Notes: generated by a model from the letters alone, not told the origin. Positions 25,427-34,603 are shown, numbered from the stretch's first letter. The stretch: DNA of 64,000 bases from Arthrobacter sp. 31Y (GCF_000526335.1 NZ_JAFW01000001.1:1922001-1986000), one strand, 5' to 3'. A program made the numbers and translations.

Positions 25427-25450
25427 GGTTCCACCTACGAAAGGCCTGAC

Positions 25451-25969
25451 ATGACCACCACGCCAACCCTGCCGACGTCGGGCCTGACCGTCCTCAGCCT
25501 GCCCATGCGCGATCCCCGCGTTCGTCCGCTCCTGGACGAGCTCGCCGTCGAGTACGAAACCCGCTACGGCAACCTGTTCGGCACCGGCGGCGCGGCCGAA
25601 GAACTGAACAGGTACCCGGCCGAGGAATTCGAAGCCCCGCACGGCGCCCTGATCATCATTCAGGAAAACGGCGAGTCAGTGGCTGGCGGCGCGTTCCGGC
25701 GCTACGACCAGCACACCGCGGAACTGAAGCGAATCTGGACGCATTCAGCCCATCGCCGCCGCGGATTGGCGCGGCTTGTGCTGACAGAACTGGAAAATGA
25801 AGCTCGACGCCGGGGCTACCGGAAGCTGTACCTCACCACCGGACCGCGCCAGCCTGAGGCCAAAAACCTCTACCTCGCCACAGGCTACAAAGCACTGTTC
25901 GACCTCACTGCGGACCCGGAAGACATCAAGCATTTGGCCTTCAGCAAGGATCTTGCCGTGCAGAGCTAA
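25451..25969 (+). CDS. GNAT family N-acetyltransferase
   Basis: A 172-residue acetyltransferase. The acetyl-CoA site is THSAHRRRGLARLVLTELE (about residues 98-116), where the usual Q/RxxGxG/A appears as RRRGLA, and the C-terminal helix-strand is RQPEAKNLYLATGYKALF (about 135-152). ATG at 25451 follows GAAAGG. In S-substituted cysteine catabolism of Bacillus, an N-acetyltransferase (SnaA) acts with flavin monooxygenases; this gene sits in the matching neighbourhood and could play that part, but it could equally be unrelated. It is 4 nt ahead of the HerA-like gene. Confidence 0.84.
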   Translation: MTTTPTLPTSGLTVLSLPMRDPRVRPLLDELAVEYETRYGNLFGTGGAAEELNRYPAEEFEAPHGALIIIQENGESVAGGAFRRYDQHTAELKRIWTHSAHRRRGLARLVLTELENEARRRGYRKLYLTTGPRQPEAKNLYLATGYKALFDLTADPEDIKHLAFSKDLAVQS

Positions 25970-25972
25970 GCT

Positions 25973-27697
25973 ATGCGCATGGCTAACAAAACCACTGCCG
26001 AGAAGCTCGCCACCATCCAGCAGGGGTACACCCTGGAAGGTGCCACCATTGAGCTGGGGGCGGCGATCGTTGACGGCGAGATCCATAAAGAGGCGCAAGT
26101 CCGGCTTCCGCTCGCCATGATGAACCGTCACGGCCTGGTGGCCGGCGCTACGGGTACCGGCAAGACAGTCACGCTGCACATGATTGCCGAGCAATTGTCG
26201 ACGGCGGGTGTTCCGGTTTTCCTCGCGGACATCAAAGGTGATCTGTCAGGACTGGCGACGCCCGCCACCGGCAGTGAGAAGCTGACCGCACGCACGTCGG
26301 CGCTGGGGCAGGAATGGTCTGCGAAGAATTTTCCGGTTGAGTTCCTGTCGCTCGGTGGGGACGGCCACGGGATCCCCGTCCGCGCCACCATCACCTCGTT
26401 CGGGCCCATCCTGCTCTCGCGCATCATGGATTTGAACGACACGCAGGAGTCCAGCCTCCAGCTGATCTTCCATTTCGCGGACCAGAACAACCTGGAACTG
26501 ATCGACCTCAAGGATCTCCGCGCCGTCATCCAATTCCTCACCTCGGACGAGGGCAAGGCCGAGCTCGCCAACCTTGGTGGGCTGTCCAAAGCCACGGCCG
26601 GCGTCATCCTGCGCGAGCTGGTCACCCTTGAGGCGCAGGGCATGGAGAAGTTCTTCGGCGAACCCGAATTCGATACCGCAGAGCTCCTCCGCACGGCACC
26701 GGATGGCCGCGGCGTCATCAGCTGCCTGGAACTTCCCACGCTGCAGACCAAGCCGCTGCTGTTCTCCACGTTCCTCATGTGGCTCCTGGCCGACCTCTTC
26801 GAGGACCTGCCCGAAGCTGGTGACCTGGACAAACCTAAACTCGTGTTCTTCCTTGATGAGGCACACCTGCTGTTCAACGGCGCGTCCAAGGCTTTCCTCG
26901 AAGCCATCACCACCACGGTCCGGCTCATCCGTTCCAAGGGCGTGGGCATCTTCTTCGTCACCCAGACGCCCAAGGATGTTCCCGCCGATGTCCTTGGCCA
27001 GCTCGCAAACCGCGTCCAACACGCCCTGCGCGCCTTCACCCCGGAAGATGCCAAGGCTTTGAAGGCCACAGTGTCCACCTTCCCGGTCAGCGACTACGAC
27101 CTCGAAGAGACACTCACCTCAGCAGGCATCGGCGAGGCCGTCATCACGGTCATGAACGAAAAAGGCGCGCCCACGCCCGTCGCCTTGACCCGGCTCCGTG
27201 CTCCCGAGTCCGTGATGGGGCCCAGCACTGACGAACTGATCCGAGGCGTCGTGGCCGCATCCTCTTTGCTGGCGAAATACGGCACCGCCGTGGACAACCT
27301 CTCCGCCTACGAGAAGCTCACTGGCCAGGCAACCGCTCCTACCGGAGATGCTGCGCCGGGGTTGCCACCGGTGCCCTCTTCGGTTGATTCAGGTGCTTCC
27401 GGCGCTTCGCAGGCGGACATCGACGCCGAAGCGCGCCGGATCGAGGAGGAAATCCTGGGCCGTCCCAGCTCACGGGCCTCGTCGCCTGAGCCTTTCCCGG
27501 CACCGCCTGCTCCTCCCGTTCCTTCCGCTCCGGCACCGCAGTCTTCACAGCAGGACGGCATGTTCGGTGACATCGCCGGCGCCCTCGGTGGAGCGCTGGG
27601 CGGCGGGCTCAAGAGCATGGTCCGATCCATGGGAACTCAGCTTGGCCGCGACCTCATGCGCGGGGTCTTCGGCACGTCCTCACGGCGTCGCCGCTAG
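25973..27697 (+). CDS. HerA-like ATPase (DUF853 family)
   Basis: A 574-residue P-loop ATPase. Walker A is GATGTGKT (about residues 57-64) and Walker B LVFFLDEAHLLFNG (about 288-301), with the FFVTQTPKDVPADVLGQLA sensor region near 325-343. The C-terminal third is a Pro/Ser/Ala-rich linker ending in a glycine-rich, basic tail (GGALGGGLKSMVRSMG...). DUF853/HerA-like proteins are DNA-translocase relatives of uncertain role in bacteria. Start is ATG at 25973, but ATG at 25979 (MANKTTAE) is equally possible. Only 3 nt separate it from the acetyltransferase stop. A strong terminator follows at 27721. Confidence 0.85.
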   Translation: MRMANKTTAEKLATIQQGYTLEGATIELGAAIVDGEIHKEAQVRLPLAMMNRHGLVAGATGTGKTVTLHMIAEQLSTAGVPVFLADIKGDLSGLATPATGSEKLTARTSALGQEWSAKNFPVEFLSLGGDGHGIPVRATITSFGPILLSRIMDLNDTQESSLQLIFHFADQNNLELIDLKDLRAVIQFLTSDEGKAELANLGGLSKATAGVILRELVTLEAQGMEKFFGEPEFDTAELLRTAPDGRGVISCLELPTLQTKPLLFSTFLMWLLADLFEDLPEAGDLDKPKLVFFLDEAHLLFNGASKAFLEAITTTVRLIRSKGVGIFFVTQTPKDVPADVLGQLANRVQHALRAFTPEDAKALKATVSTFPVSDYDLEETLTSAGIGEAVITVMNEKGAPTPVALTRLRAPESVMGPSTDELIRGVVAASSLLAKYGTAVDNLSAYEKLTGQATAPTGDAAPGLPPVPSSVDSGASGASQADIDAEARRIEEEILGRPSSRASSPEPFPAPPAPPVPSAPAPQSSQQDGMFGDIAGALGGALGGGLKSMVRSMGTQLGRDLMRGVFGTSSRRRR

Positions 27698-27720
27698 TCC
27701 TGTTTGACGACCGGAACCAC

Positions 27721-27759
27721 GACGCCGGGTGGCAGCAACGCCTGCTGCCACCCGGCGTC
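27721..27759 (+). terminator. Terminator after the HerA-like gene
   Basis: A perfect 17-bp stem (27721-27737 with 27743-27759) and a 5-nt loop, starting GACGCCGGGTGG, 23 nt after the stop codon. No long U-run follows. Confidence 0.8.
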
Positions 27760-27842
27760 GAGCCTTCTCCAATCGGTGGATATATGTCGTTCCGAGGCCT
27801 TCCTGCACGGCGTTGGCTGCCGTGGCAGGTAACGTAAAGGGC

Positions 27843-28841
27843 GTGCAGTTGAGTCAAGCGTTCGTCAAGACCGCAGCCGGATGGCTGCTCGGTCTGATGC
27901 TTGCTGCCGCCGGAGCCATCGTCTGCATCAACCTGGTGAGCTCCTCTGTTGCCAGCCCGCAGCAGCCTGTCAAGGAATATCTGGAAGCCCTGCAGAAGGG
28001 CGAAGGCGAAGAAGCACTGGGCTTGCTCCGCGCCAAAGTCCCCAGCGCGAACGCCGCCATGCTGGACGGCACAGCCCTGCAAACGGCTGCCTCCAAAATG
28101 TCCGATATCACAGTGGGAAACCCCGAATCCCGGGGCAGCAACCGGATGGCCGTGCCGGTGGACTACACCCTTGACGGCAGCCATCTTCACACCGAGTTCC
28201 TGATGGAACGGACCGGGACCCAGTGGCTGTTCTTCGCTAAGTGGGCTTTCGTCCCCACCACGCTTCCCACCATTGAAGTCACCGTGGTCAATTCCAGCGA
28301 GGCCACCCTCAACGGCGTACCCGTGAACATGCCCAATGGACGCAACAACTTTGCTGTCTTCTTCCCCGGCAAGTACGAGGCAAGCCTGAACGGCACGTAC
28401 TTCGAAGCCCCGGCAGCCTCGGCCTTGGTGTCAACGCGCGACGGCGGCCAAGCGCCCCTGAACCTGCAGACCCGGTCCACCCAGGCCATGAATGAAGCCG
28501 TCGCGGGCAAGGTCCGGGAATTCCTGGACACGTGTGCCGCCCAAGCCACAGAACAACAGCGCCTACAGCCAGATTGCCCGTTCTATCACGCCAGTAATGC
28601 CCGTGTGGCGGACGGAACCATCAAGTGGGCCATCACGGAGTACCCCAAGATCACCATTGAGCCGTTCGGCGGGAAGTGGGTGGTGGCCCCCCTTAACGGC
28701 AAGGCCACACTGACCGCCCGGGAGATCAACCTCTTCACCGGGTTCGTCAACGACCTCAACGTGGAGCACGATTTCAGCTTCACCACCCAGTTGGACGTGG
28801 GCGCAGACACTGTGACGGTCACACCGATGCTGACGTTCTGA
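27843..28841 (+). CDS. Membrane-anchored extracytoplasmic protein, TcaA-like, unknown function
   Basis: A 332-residue protein starting with GTG at 27843 behind AAAGG. One transmembrane anchor lies near the start (about residues 13-34, LLGLMLAAAGAIVCINLV). The outside part has a domain like DUF4878/lumazine-binding (PVKEYLEALQKGEGEEALGLL at about 42-62) and then a segment resembling the second and third domains of TcaA/YvbJ (VNSSEATLNGVPV, FFPGKYEASLNGTYF). Those proteins sense or respond to cell-envelope stress, but no function can be claimed here. An upstream in-frame start would run back to the terminator hairpin and is unlikely. Confidence 0.72.
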   Translation: MQLSQAFVKTAAGWLLGLMLAAAGAIVCINLVSSSVASPQQPVKEYLEALQKGEGEEALGLLRAKVPSANAAMLDGTALQTAASKMSDITVGNPESRGSNRMAVPVDYTLDGSHLHTEFLMERTGTQWLFFAKWAFVPTTLPTIEVTVVNSSEATLNGVPVNMPNGRNNFAVFFPGKYEASLNGTYFEAPAASALVSTRDGGQAPLNLQTRSTQAMNEAVAGKVREFLDTCAAQATEQQRLQPDCPFYHASNARVADGTIKWAITEYPKITIEPFGGKWVVAPLNGKATLTAREINLFTGFVNDLNVEHDFSFTTQLDVGADTVTVTPMLTF

Positions 28842-28945
28842 TTCTTCGGCTCCCTGCGTCACGCCACGCAACTTATTGGCTAGGTGTGCGCCCGAGTTCC
28901 TTGAATTCCCGGGGGTTCGCGCTTCCGGAACAGCCAGAAAGTTGC

Positions 28946-29782
28946 TCAGCGTGACGGCCCTTTGACCGGTTTCCTCCGTGCAAGCACCGACAAGACCTCC
29001 CGAACCATCGCCTCAGGGTTGTGGACTACATCGGCGTAGTAGTACCGGAGCACCGTGTAGCCCTTTACTGCTGAGACATTACCTCGACGATGGTCCTTCT
29101 TGACCTGCGTCCACTCAGAGTGGTGTCGACCATCGAGCTCCACCAACAACCAGTTCTCCAGGATGAGATCCACATAGCCCACGCCATCGAGGTGGAACTG
29201 CGTTTGTACACTGATCCCCGCCCGCCGAAAATGCGTTCTGGCCAACGTCTCCAGCAGCGATTCCGCTCCACGGTCCACCCATCCAAGGACAGCACGGGCT
29301 TTGCCATTCCTCCTGCCTTCAAGGTGCCGCAGCAGGAACTCCACCGTCATGTCGCCCCTGCCCACGGCGCACTCCACCATCACTAAGGCTTCGGTCCACG
29401 GCCGGCATCGCAAAGCATGGATCAACACATCACCCAAGGAAGCGACAGGTCGGTACGGGTGAGGCGGCAACAGCAGCCCACCATGATGGATACCCGGGCC
29501 AGCCCCGTTTTTTGCCTGATGAACGTGCAACGGATGACCACCCGCGTCCAGCACCCAGAGGTTGTGAAAGTTGGCGGCTGTGATGCAGGTGAGCAACTGA
29601 CGGTTCCTGATCAGCTCGATGTGTGAGGTGGTAGCGTCCGCCAAGGCGTATATGCCTCGCTCTGGTTGGAGGACTCCCGCGCGCACGCTACGCCGCAAGG
29701 CTGCGTCGCTGACACCCAATCGAACTAGTGCCGGCCGTCGGGCAACGCCACCCAATCGTCGCAAGGCTTCCTCGGGTTCCAT
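28946..29782 (-). CDS. AbiEi-like N-terminus fused to DUF559 (Vsr-like) nuclease domain
   Basis: A 278-residue protein. Residues 1-60 resemble an AbiEi-type winged-helix region (RPALVRLGVSDAALRRSVRA followed by GIYAL). From about 175 a DUF559 endonuclease-like domain runs: E in LLETLARTHFRRAG, then D in GVGYVDLILENW and E-x-D in LVELDGRHHSEW, the PD-(D/E)xK-type arrangement of the Vsr fold. Such fusions are common and solitary in actinobacteria; a defence or repair role is suspected but unproven. ATG at 29782 is chosen; a TTG start at 29824 would add 14 residues. No toxin gene adjoins. Confidence 0.75.
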   Translation of the reverse strand: MEPEEALRRLGGVARRPALVRLGVSDAALRRSVRAGVLQPERGIYALADATTSHIELIRNRQLLTCITAANFHNLWVLDAGGHPLHVHQAKNGAGPGIHHGGLLLPPHPYRPVASLGDVLIHALRCRPWTEALVMVECAVGRGDMTVEFLLRHLEGRRNGKARAVLGWVDRGAESLLETLARTHFRRAGISVQTQFHLDGVGYVDLILENWLLVELDGRHHSEWTQVKKDHRRGNVSAVKGYTVLRYYYADVVHNPEAMVREVLSVLARRKPVKGPSR

Positions 29783-29889
29783 CCCTCCAGCCTGCAGTTC
29801 CAGCCAAGGGGCCGGCAGTGCCAAAGCGGACTATGTGGATAAGCCACGGGCCTGGACTGGCCCAGTTTTGAACGGCCCGAAGGCATAAA

Positions 29890-29931
29890 AATGGCCCGGG
29901 CAACCTCATGAGAGGTCAAACCCGGGCCATT
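29890..29931. terminator. Terminator hairpin after the NHL protein gene
   Basis: AATGGCCCGGG at 29890-29900 pairs with CCCGGGCCATT at 29921-29931; a smaller ACCTC/GAGGT hairpin is in the loop. It lies 15 nt past the stop of the minus-strand NHL gene and upstream of the minus-strand nuclease gene, so it terminates the copper/thioredoxin operon. Confidence 0.7.
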
Positions 29932-29946
29932 CCAACCTAGTGAGGC

Positions 29947-31920
29947 TTAGTCCATGCCACGCAGGTCCAGCACCAGCTCGGACTCACCGTCGGCCTGCAG
30001 GACTACGGGAATGCCCCAGTCCTGCTGGTAGAGGTGGCAGGCAGCGTGGTCCGGGATCTCGCCGTCCTCAGTCTCGGGACCATCGCATGCGGCCGCGCGG
30101 GCTGTGATGTGAAGGATGCCCTCAGGAACGTCGGCAGACAGTTCGAGGGTGCGCAGCAAGCCCACCGAAGTGCCGCCGCCTGAGACCAGAAGCTCCGGAG
30201 GGGTGGAGGAAATCTTCAACTGCGTGGGGTCGCCCCAACGGTCGTCCAGCTTCTGTCCCGTGGGCGCCTTGAAACGTACCGCGAGCTCAAGGGGACCTGG
30301 GGTTACCGGGCTCTTGGGACGGTGCGTTTGCGATGCTCCCTCGTCCACTTGCAGGGCTTCCTTGGGAATGGGAACCAGAACCAGTTGGTGCTTGTTGGAC
30401 TCAACCACCACCAGCAGCGGATCGCTGCCTTCCACCTGAACTACGACGACGTCGCTGGGCTCCGCGAGGCCCCTCGCCAATGTGGATACAGACTTGGTTG
30501 CGGGGTCGTAGCGGCGCACGGCACCGTTGTAGGTGTCTGCGATGGCCACGGAATTGTCCGGCAGAACCGTGACACCCAAGGGGTGTTGCAGGCGTGCTTC
30601 ATCGGCCCCGCCATCGCGGAAGCCGAAATCGAACAGGCCCTTGCCCACTGCGGTTTCCACGGTCACACCGGAATCGCTGACCACCAGGCGACGCAAGGAC
30701 GACGTTTCCGAGTCGGCAACCCAGATGTTGTCTTCACCATCAATGGCCAAACCGGACGATTGGGCGAACCAGGCTTCCTCCGCTTTGCCGTCCAGCAGGC
30801 CTTCGAGTCCGGAACCGGCGAGAATGGAAACCTCATTGGCCAAAGGGTCGAAGGCGAAGATCTGGTGGGTTCCCGCCATGGCAATGACCACACGCTGCAG
30901 CTTTTCGCTCCAGACCACGTCCCACGGTGAGGACAGTGAAACCTCGGTGCCGAGACCCAGCCCCCCAACATCGATTGCATCGGCAGCGAAGTCAGCCGGA
31001 CCGCCGTCGTGGTGTTCAGACCACGTTCCGGCGCCGGTGTCCGTCACTCGGGCGGGGCCTGCGTCGAGCAGCCGCTGAACACCGTTGCCGGCGAGGGTCT
31101 GCACGTAGCCCGAGCTCAGCGTGACGCCGCGCAGGCGATGGTTGACGGTGTCGGCAACCACGGCGTCGTAGCCGAGCTTCCATGCCAGGTCCGACGGCAG
31201 GACGGTCACGCCCTGGGGTTCGTTGAACTGTGCGATCTCCGACTGTCCGTCCAGGAACCCCTTGGTTCCGGAGCCAATGACGCGCTCCACGGTTTCAAGA
31301 TCGGGGCGGAGTTCCACCAGCCGGTGATGGCCGGAATCCACCACCAAGTAGTTGCCGTTGGCGAGCTGCGTGGCCTTTCCGGGGAAACGCAAAGTGCCCG
31401 ACGTCGGCTCTGGAGCCACGTACGGTCCGTTGCCGCGGTGGAGGGTACCCTTTGCCTCGTGCTCTGCCACGAGTTCCTCCAGGAGGACGGCCAGGCCGCC
31501 TGCATGGCCCTCGCCGGAGAGGTGGGCAACGATGTAGCCCTCGGGGTCAATGACCACCAGTGTGGGCCACGCGCGGGCTGTGTAGGCCTTCCACGTTGCC
31601 AGCTCGGGATCATCCAGAACCGGGTGGTGAATTTCGTAGCGTTCAACGGCAGACGCCAGTGCTACGGGATCCGCTTCGTGTTCGAACTTGGGCGAATGCA
31701 CGCCGACTGTCACCAGGACGTCCGAGTACTTTTCCTCAAGGGGGCGCAGTTCGTCCAGCACGTGCAGGCAGTTGATGCAGCAGAAGGTCCAGAAATCCAG
31801 CAGAACGATCTTGCCGCGCAGGGATTCGAGGTCCAGCGATTTCCCGCCCGTGTTGAGCCAGCCGCGGCCCTCCAGTTCGGAGGCCCGGACCCGGTGTTGG
31901 GTACGTACGGTTTCGCTCAT
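29947..31920 (-). CDS. Thioredoxin-like/NHL-repeat protein (NHLRC2-like)
   Basis: A 657-residue protein. Residues about 25-165 form a thioredoxin-like domain with redox motif CxxC in FWTFCCINCLHVLDELRPL (C50 and C53 or so) and a cis-Pro in RAWPTLVV. From about 190 to 500 come NHL-type propeller repeats (YLVVDSGHHRLVEL, DNIWVADSETSSLRRL, NSVAIADTYNGAVRRY), then a C-terminal beta domain. The layout is that of NHLRC2. Its ATG overlaps the stop of the CopD/CtaG gene as TGATG, so the two are coupled. No signal peptide is seen, so it is probably cytoplasmic. A role with copper or oxidase maturation is inferred from that neighbour. Confidence 0.87.
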   Translation of the reverse strand: MSETVRTQHRVRASELEGRGWLNTGGKSLDLESLRGKIVLLDFWTFCCINCLHVLDELRPLEEKYSDVLVTVGVHSPKFEHEADPVALASAVERYEIHHPVLDDPELATWKAYTARAWPTLVVIDPEGYIVAHLSGEGHAGGLAVLLEELVAEHEAKGTLHRGNGPYVAPEPTSGTLRFPGKATQLANGNYLVVDSGHHRLVELRPDLETVERVIGSGTKGFLDGQSEIAQFNEPQGVTVLPSDLAWKLGYDAVVADTVNHRLRGVTLSSGYVQTLAGNGVQRLLDAGPARVTDTGAGTWSEHHDGGPADFAADAIDVGGLGLGTEVSLSSPWDVVWSEKLQRVVIAMAGTHQIFAFDPLANEVSILAGSGLEGLLDGKAEEAWFAQSSGLAIDGEDNIWVADSETSSLRRLVVSDSGVTVETAVGKGLFDFGFRDGGADEARLQHPLGVTVLPDNSVAIADTYNGAVRRYDPATKSVSTLARGLAEPSDVVVVQVEGSDPLLVVVESNKHQLVLVPIPKEALQVDEGASQTHRPKSPVTPGPLELAVRFKAPTGQKLDDRWGDPTQLKISSTPPELLVSGGGTSVGLLRTLELSADVPEGILHITARAAACDGPETEDGEIPDHAACHLYQQDWGIPVVLQADGESELVLDLRGMD

Positions 31921-34193
31921 CAGCGTCCTTCCAGCTTGGTGTTCGGTTCGGTCTGCCCGGCAGATTCTGTGGTGGCGCGTTCGGCGTTGCTGCGTTCCGG
32001 CTGCGCCGCCATGGATCCTTGGGCCTCCGTGGATGCCTGAGGCGTCCTGGCCGCCTGGGTAGCTCGAGTAGTGATCTTGGCGTCGCGATCAGCGAGCCGG
32101 GCAAACATATCGTTGTAAGCACTGAGATCGGCGTCGTTATTCCTGTCCGCGGCCCGATCCACCCGGCGGGTTTCCCGTTCGTCCGAACGGGACCACATCA
32201 CGGCGACGCCGATCGCAACCAGCAAGGTGGGAACCTCGCCGATGCCCCAGGCCACTGCACCGCCCAGTTGCTGGTCCCCAATGGCCGACGGACCCCAGGC
32301 CCTGCCCAGGTTTCCGAAGTAATCCGCGGCCAGCAGCCCTGTGCCACCCATGATGGCCACGCCAAAGAATGCGTGGAAGCCCATGGTGGCCAGCAAGAGA
32401 AGCAGGCGCATGGGGTACGGGGCGCGGCGGGGAAGAGGATCGCTACCGATCATGCTGAGCACAAAGATGTAGCCGGTCAGCAGGAAGTGCACGTTCATGA
32501 GCTCATGGCCAACGTGCTCACGCATCGCGAGGCTGAACAGGTCCGAGTAGTAGAACAGAACGATCGAGCCCGCGAAGTTGGCAGCGGCGAACAACGGGTG
32601 CGTCACGATCTGCGAGAACTTTGAGTGCACGAACAGCAGCAGCCATTCGCGGAGGCCCCGCGAGCCATGAACGCCTTCACCCCGGGCCGGCAAGGCCCGC
32701 AAAGCCAGGGTCACGGGGGAACCAAGGACCAGGAAGATCGGAGCCACCATGGTGAGGGCCATGTGATCCACCATGTGTGCAGAGAAGAGCACGCGTCCGT
32801 AAACAGCGGGCGGACCGGACGTGATGTACATGAGCACCACCAGCCCGATAAGCCAGTTCACCGTCCGGAACCACGACCACTTGTCGCCACGCTTACGGAC
32901 CTTGATGATGCCGAGGATATAGGACACGGCACCGAACAGGGCGACGCCCACCCATAGCCAGTCGAAGCGCCATTCAGTCAGCCAGCGTTCCGGGGTGAGC
33001 TCAGGTGGGAGCTCGTAGCCGGAGAGGATGAACGACGGCGAGGCATCGGGTGCGTAAGTGGTGGGCTGCGGCGGCGCCGAGCGTCCGAGCGCAACGGCGA
33101 GTCCCGACGTCGCGCCCATCACCAGCAGCTCAACCAAGACGAGTTGCCACAGCACTCGGCGGGCAGACATGGAACCGTTCTTTCCAAGCTGCGGGATAAC
33201 CCACTGGCGGTGCATGAAGCCGATACCACCCAGCACCAGCGTGGCTAGGGACTTGGCGATAATGAGCTGGCCGTAGGCGGAGCCGAAAAGGTCAGCGGGG
33301 TTTGTAACCCGTATGGCGGCGTTGATGACACCGGATGCGAACACCAGGACAAAGGCAAAACCGGCCAGCGACGAAAAACGGCGCAGGGTTTGCTCGGTGA
33401 TGTCCGGTGTTCCCTTGCTCCGGGAACCCGTGAGAATGCCGGAGAGAACCGCGAGCATGATGATGCCGCCCACCCAGGTGGACACACCCACGAGGTGGAG
33501 GCCCAGGGAGTTGATGGCACCCTCATGGTCGCTGGAGCTTGAGGAGTGCCCGATCAGTGCGGTGGGAATCAGGCCGATGAGGGCCAACAAGAGCGTGAAC
33601 GCCAGACCTGTCAGCGACCGGACGCCGAACAACGCAGTGGTGACAACGGCGGCGATGATGGTGACCGCGAGCCAGGCCTTGCCGGTCTCGATGTCCGTCA
33701 TGAAGTAGACCAAGGAACGTGTGAACTCCGCGTCCCCGGAGAGGCCCTGTCCTGCGACGTCTGCGTACGTCAGGACGAGAACCGCCACCGCGGACAATGT
33801 CCAGGCTGCGCCTGCTGCCGCCGCAACGGCCAAGGCCCGTGCGAAGGCCGGATGTTCGGGGGCTTCAAGGTCCTTTTCGCGGGACCGGGATCCGCCGATG
33901 TTCTTGGGTAGGATACCGACGGCAAAGATCAGGCCGCCAACCACCGTTGCCACCGACACATTGTGGATGGCTTTCGCGATGGGGAGGCCCCACCGGACCA
34001 ACTCGCCGGGATCGGAGACTTGCCGGGCAGCTGAGGCGCCGGAGAAGATGAGGGCCGCTGCGAGAGCCAGAAACAGCACCGCCAGACCAGCCAGTTGCCA
34101 CGGCAAGGAAATGCCCGCGACTGTAGTGCCTCCCCGCGCTCCTGGTTTGGGAACAGGCGAAGGGGCAGTAGCGGAGCTTCTTGCTGATGGCAC
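31920..34193 (-). CDS. Fused CopD-like copper protein and CtaG-type cytochrome c oxidase assembly protein
   Basis: A 757-residue polytopic membrane protein. The N-terminal half (about 30-370) has the eight-helix CopD/YcnJ-like pattern with SIGHNVS-like AIHNVSVATVVGGLIF and GLHLVGVSTWVGG. The C-terminal half (about 400-650) matches caa3_CtaG, with SAHMVDHMALTMVAP and NVHFLLTGYIFVLSMIG, histidines likely to bind copper. The last roughly 90 residues are hydrophilic. It would move or hold copper for cytochrome oxidase assembly. The GTG start at 34193 is taken from the open frame; no clear ribosome-binding site supports it. Confidence 0.87.
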   Translation of the reverse strand: MPSARSSATAPSPVPKPGARGGTTVAGISLPWQLAGLAVLFLALAAALIFSGASAARQVSDPGELVRWGLPIAKAIHNVSVATVVGGLIFAVGILPKNIGGSRSREKDLEAPEHPAFARALAVAAAAGAAWTLSAVAVLVLTYADVAGQGLSGDAEFTRSLVYFMTDIETGKAWLAVTIIAAVVTTALFGVRSLTGLAFTLLLALIGLIPTALIGHSSSSSDHEGAINSLGLHLVGVSTWVGGIIMLAVLSGILTGSRSKGTPDITEQTLRRFSSLAGFAFVLVFASGVINAAIRVTNPADLFGSAYGQLIIAKSLATLVLGGIGFMHRQWVIPQLGKNGSMSARRVLWQLVLVELLVMGATSGLAVALGRSAPPQPTTYAPDASPSFILSGYELPPELTPERWLTEWRFDWLWVGVALFGAVSYILGIIKVRKRGDKWSWFRTVNWLIGLVVLMYITSGPPAVYGRVLFSAHMVDHMALTMVAPIFLVLGSPVTLALRALPARGEGVHGSRGLREWLLLFVHSKFSQIVTHPLFAAANFAGSIVLFYYSDLFSLAMREHVGHELMNVHFLLTGYIFVLSMIGSDPLPRRAPYPMRLLLLLATMGFHAFFGVAIMGGTGLLAADYFGNLGRAWGPSAIGDQQLGGAVAWGIGEVPTLLVAIGVAVMWSRSDERETRRVDRAADRNNDADLSAYNDMFARLADRDAKITTRATQAARTPQASTEAQGSMAAQPERSNAERATTESAGQTEPNTKLEGR

Positions 34194-34260
34194 TTATCCA
34201 TTGTCCGCTACCTGCCGCCGGGCTGCGAATCGGAAGAGGCGCTATGTGCATTAACTAACA

Positions 34261-34294
34261 AAAGGGACGGCAACCAACAGGTTGCCGTCCCTTT
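34261..34294 (-). terminator. Terminator of the HU gene
   Basis: A perfect 15-bp stem (34261-34275 with 34280-34294, starting AAAGGGACGGCAACC) and a 4-nt loop lie just past the HU stop codon. In the minus direction the stem ends in CCCTTT, then TTGTTAG. Confidence 0.85.
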
Positions 34295-34315
34295 GAGGCA
34301 TTCGCCGAAGAGTAA

Positions 34316-34603
34316 TTACTTCTTCTTGGCGACAGCAGCCTTCAGCTTGGAACCAGCGGTCAGCTTGACGCTGTGGCCGGCTGCGATCTGGATGGTTTCG
34401 CCGGTCTGCGGGTTGCGGCCGGTGCGAGCTGCACGGTCGGTGCGCTCAACTGCGAGCCAGCCCGGGATGGTGATCTTTTCGCCAGCGGCGACAGAAGTCT
34501 CGAAAACTTCGAACAGTGCATCGAGCACGGAGTTGACTGCTGCCTGGCTGGTGCCAGCCTTGCCTGCTACCTCTGCAACGAGTTCACTACGGTTCTTAGC
34601 CAT
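34316..34603 (-). CDS. hup: HU family DNA-binding protein
   Basis: A 95-residue histone-like protein that bends and compacts DNA as a dimer. The signature is clear: [20 protein letters not shown] at the start, FETSVAAGEKITIPGW in the middle, and the minor-groove arm RTGRNPQTGETIQI (about residues 62-75) with the family's proline. It ends in AAVAKKK, without the long lysine-rich tail of mycobacterial HupB. The ribosome-binding site AGGAGG is 7 nt before ATG. Monocistronic, with its own terminator. Confidence 0.95.
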   Translation of the reverse strand: MAKNRSELVAEVAGKAGTSQAAVNSVLDALFEVFETSVAAGEKITIPGWLAVERTDRAARTGRNPQTGETIQIAAGHSVKLTAGSKLKAAVAKKK

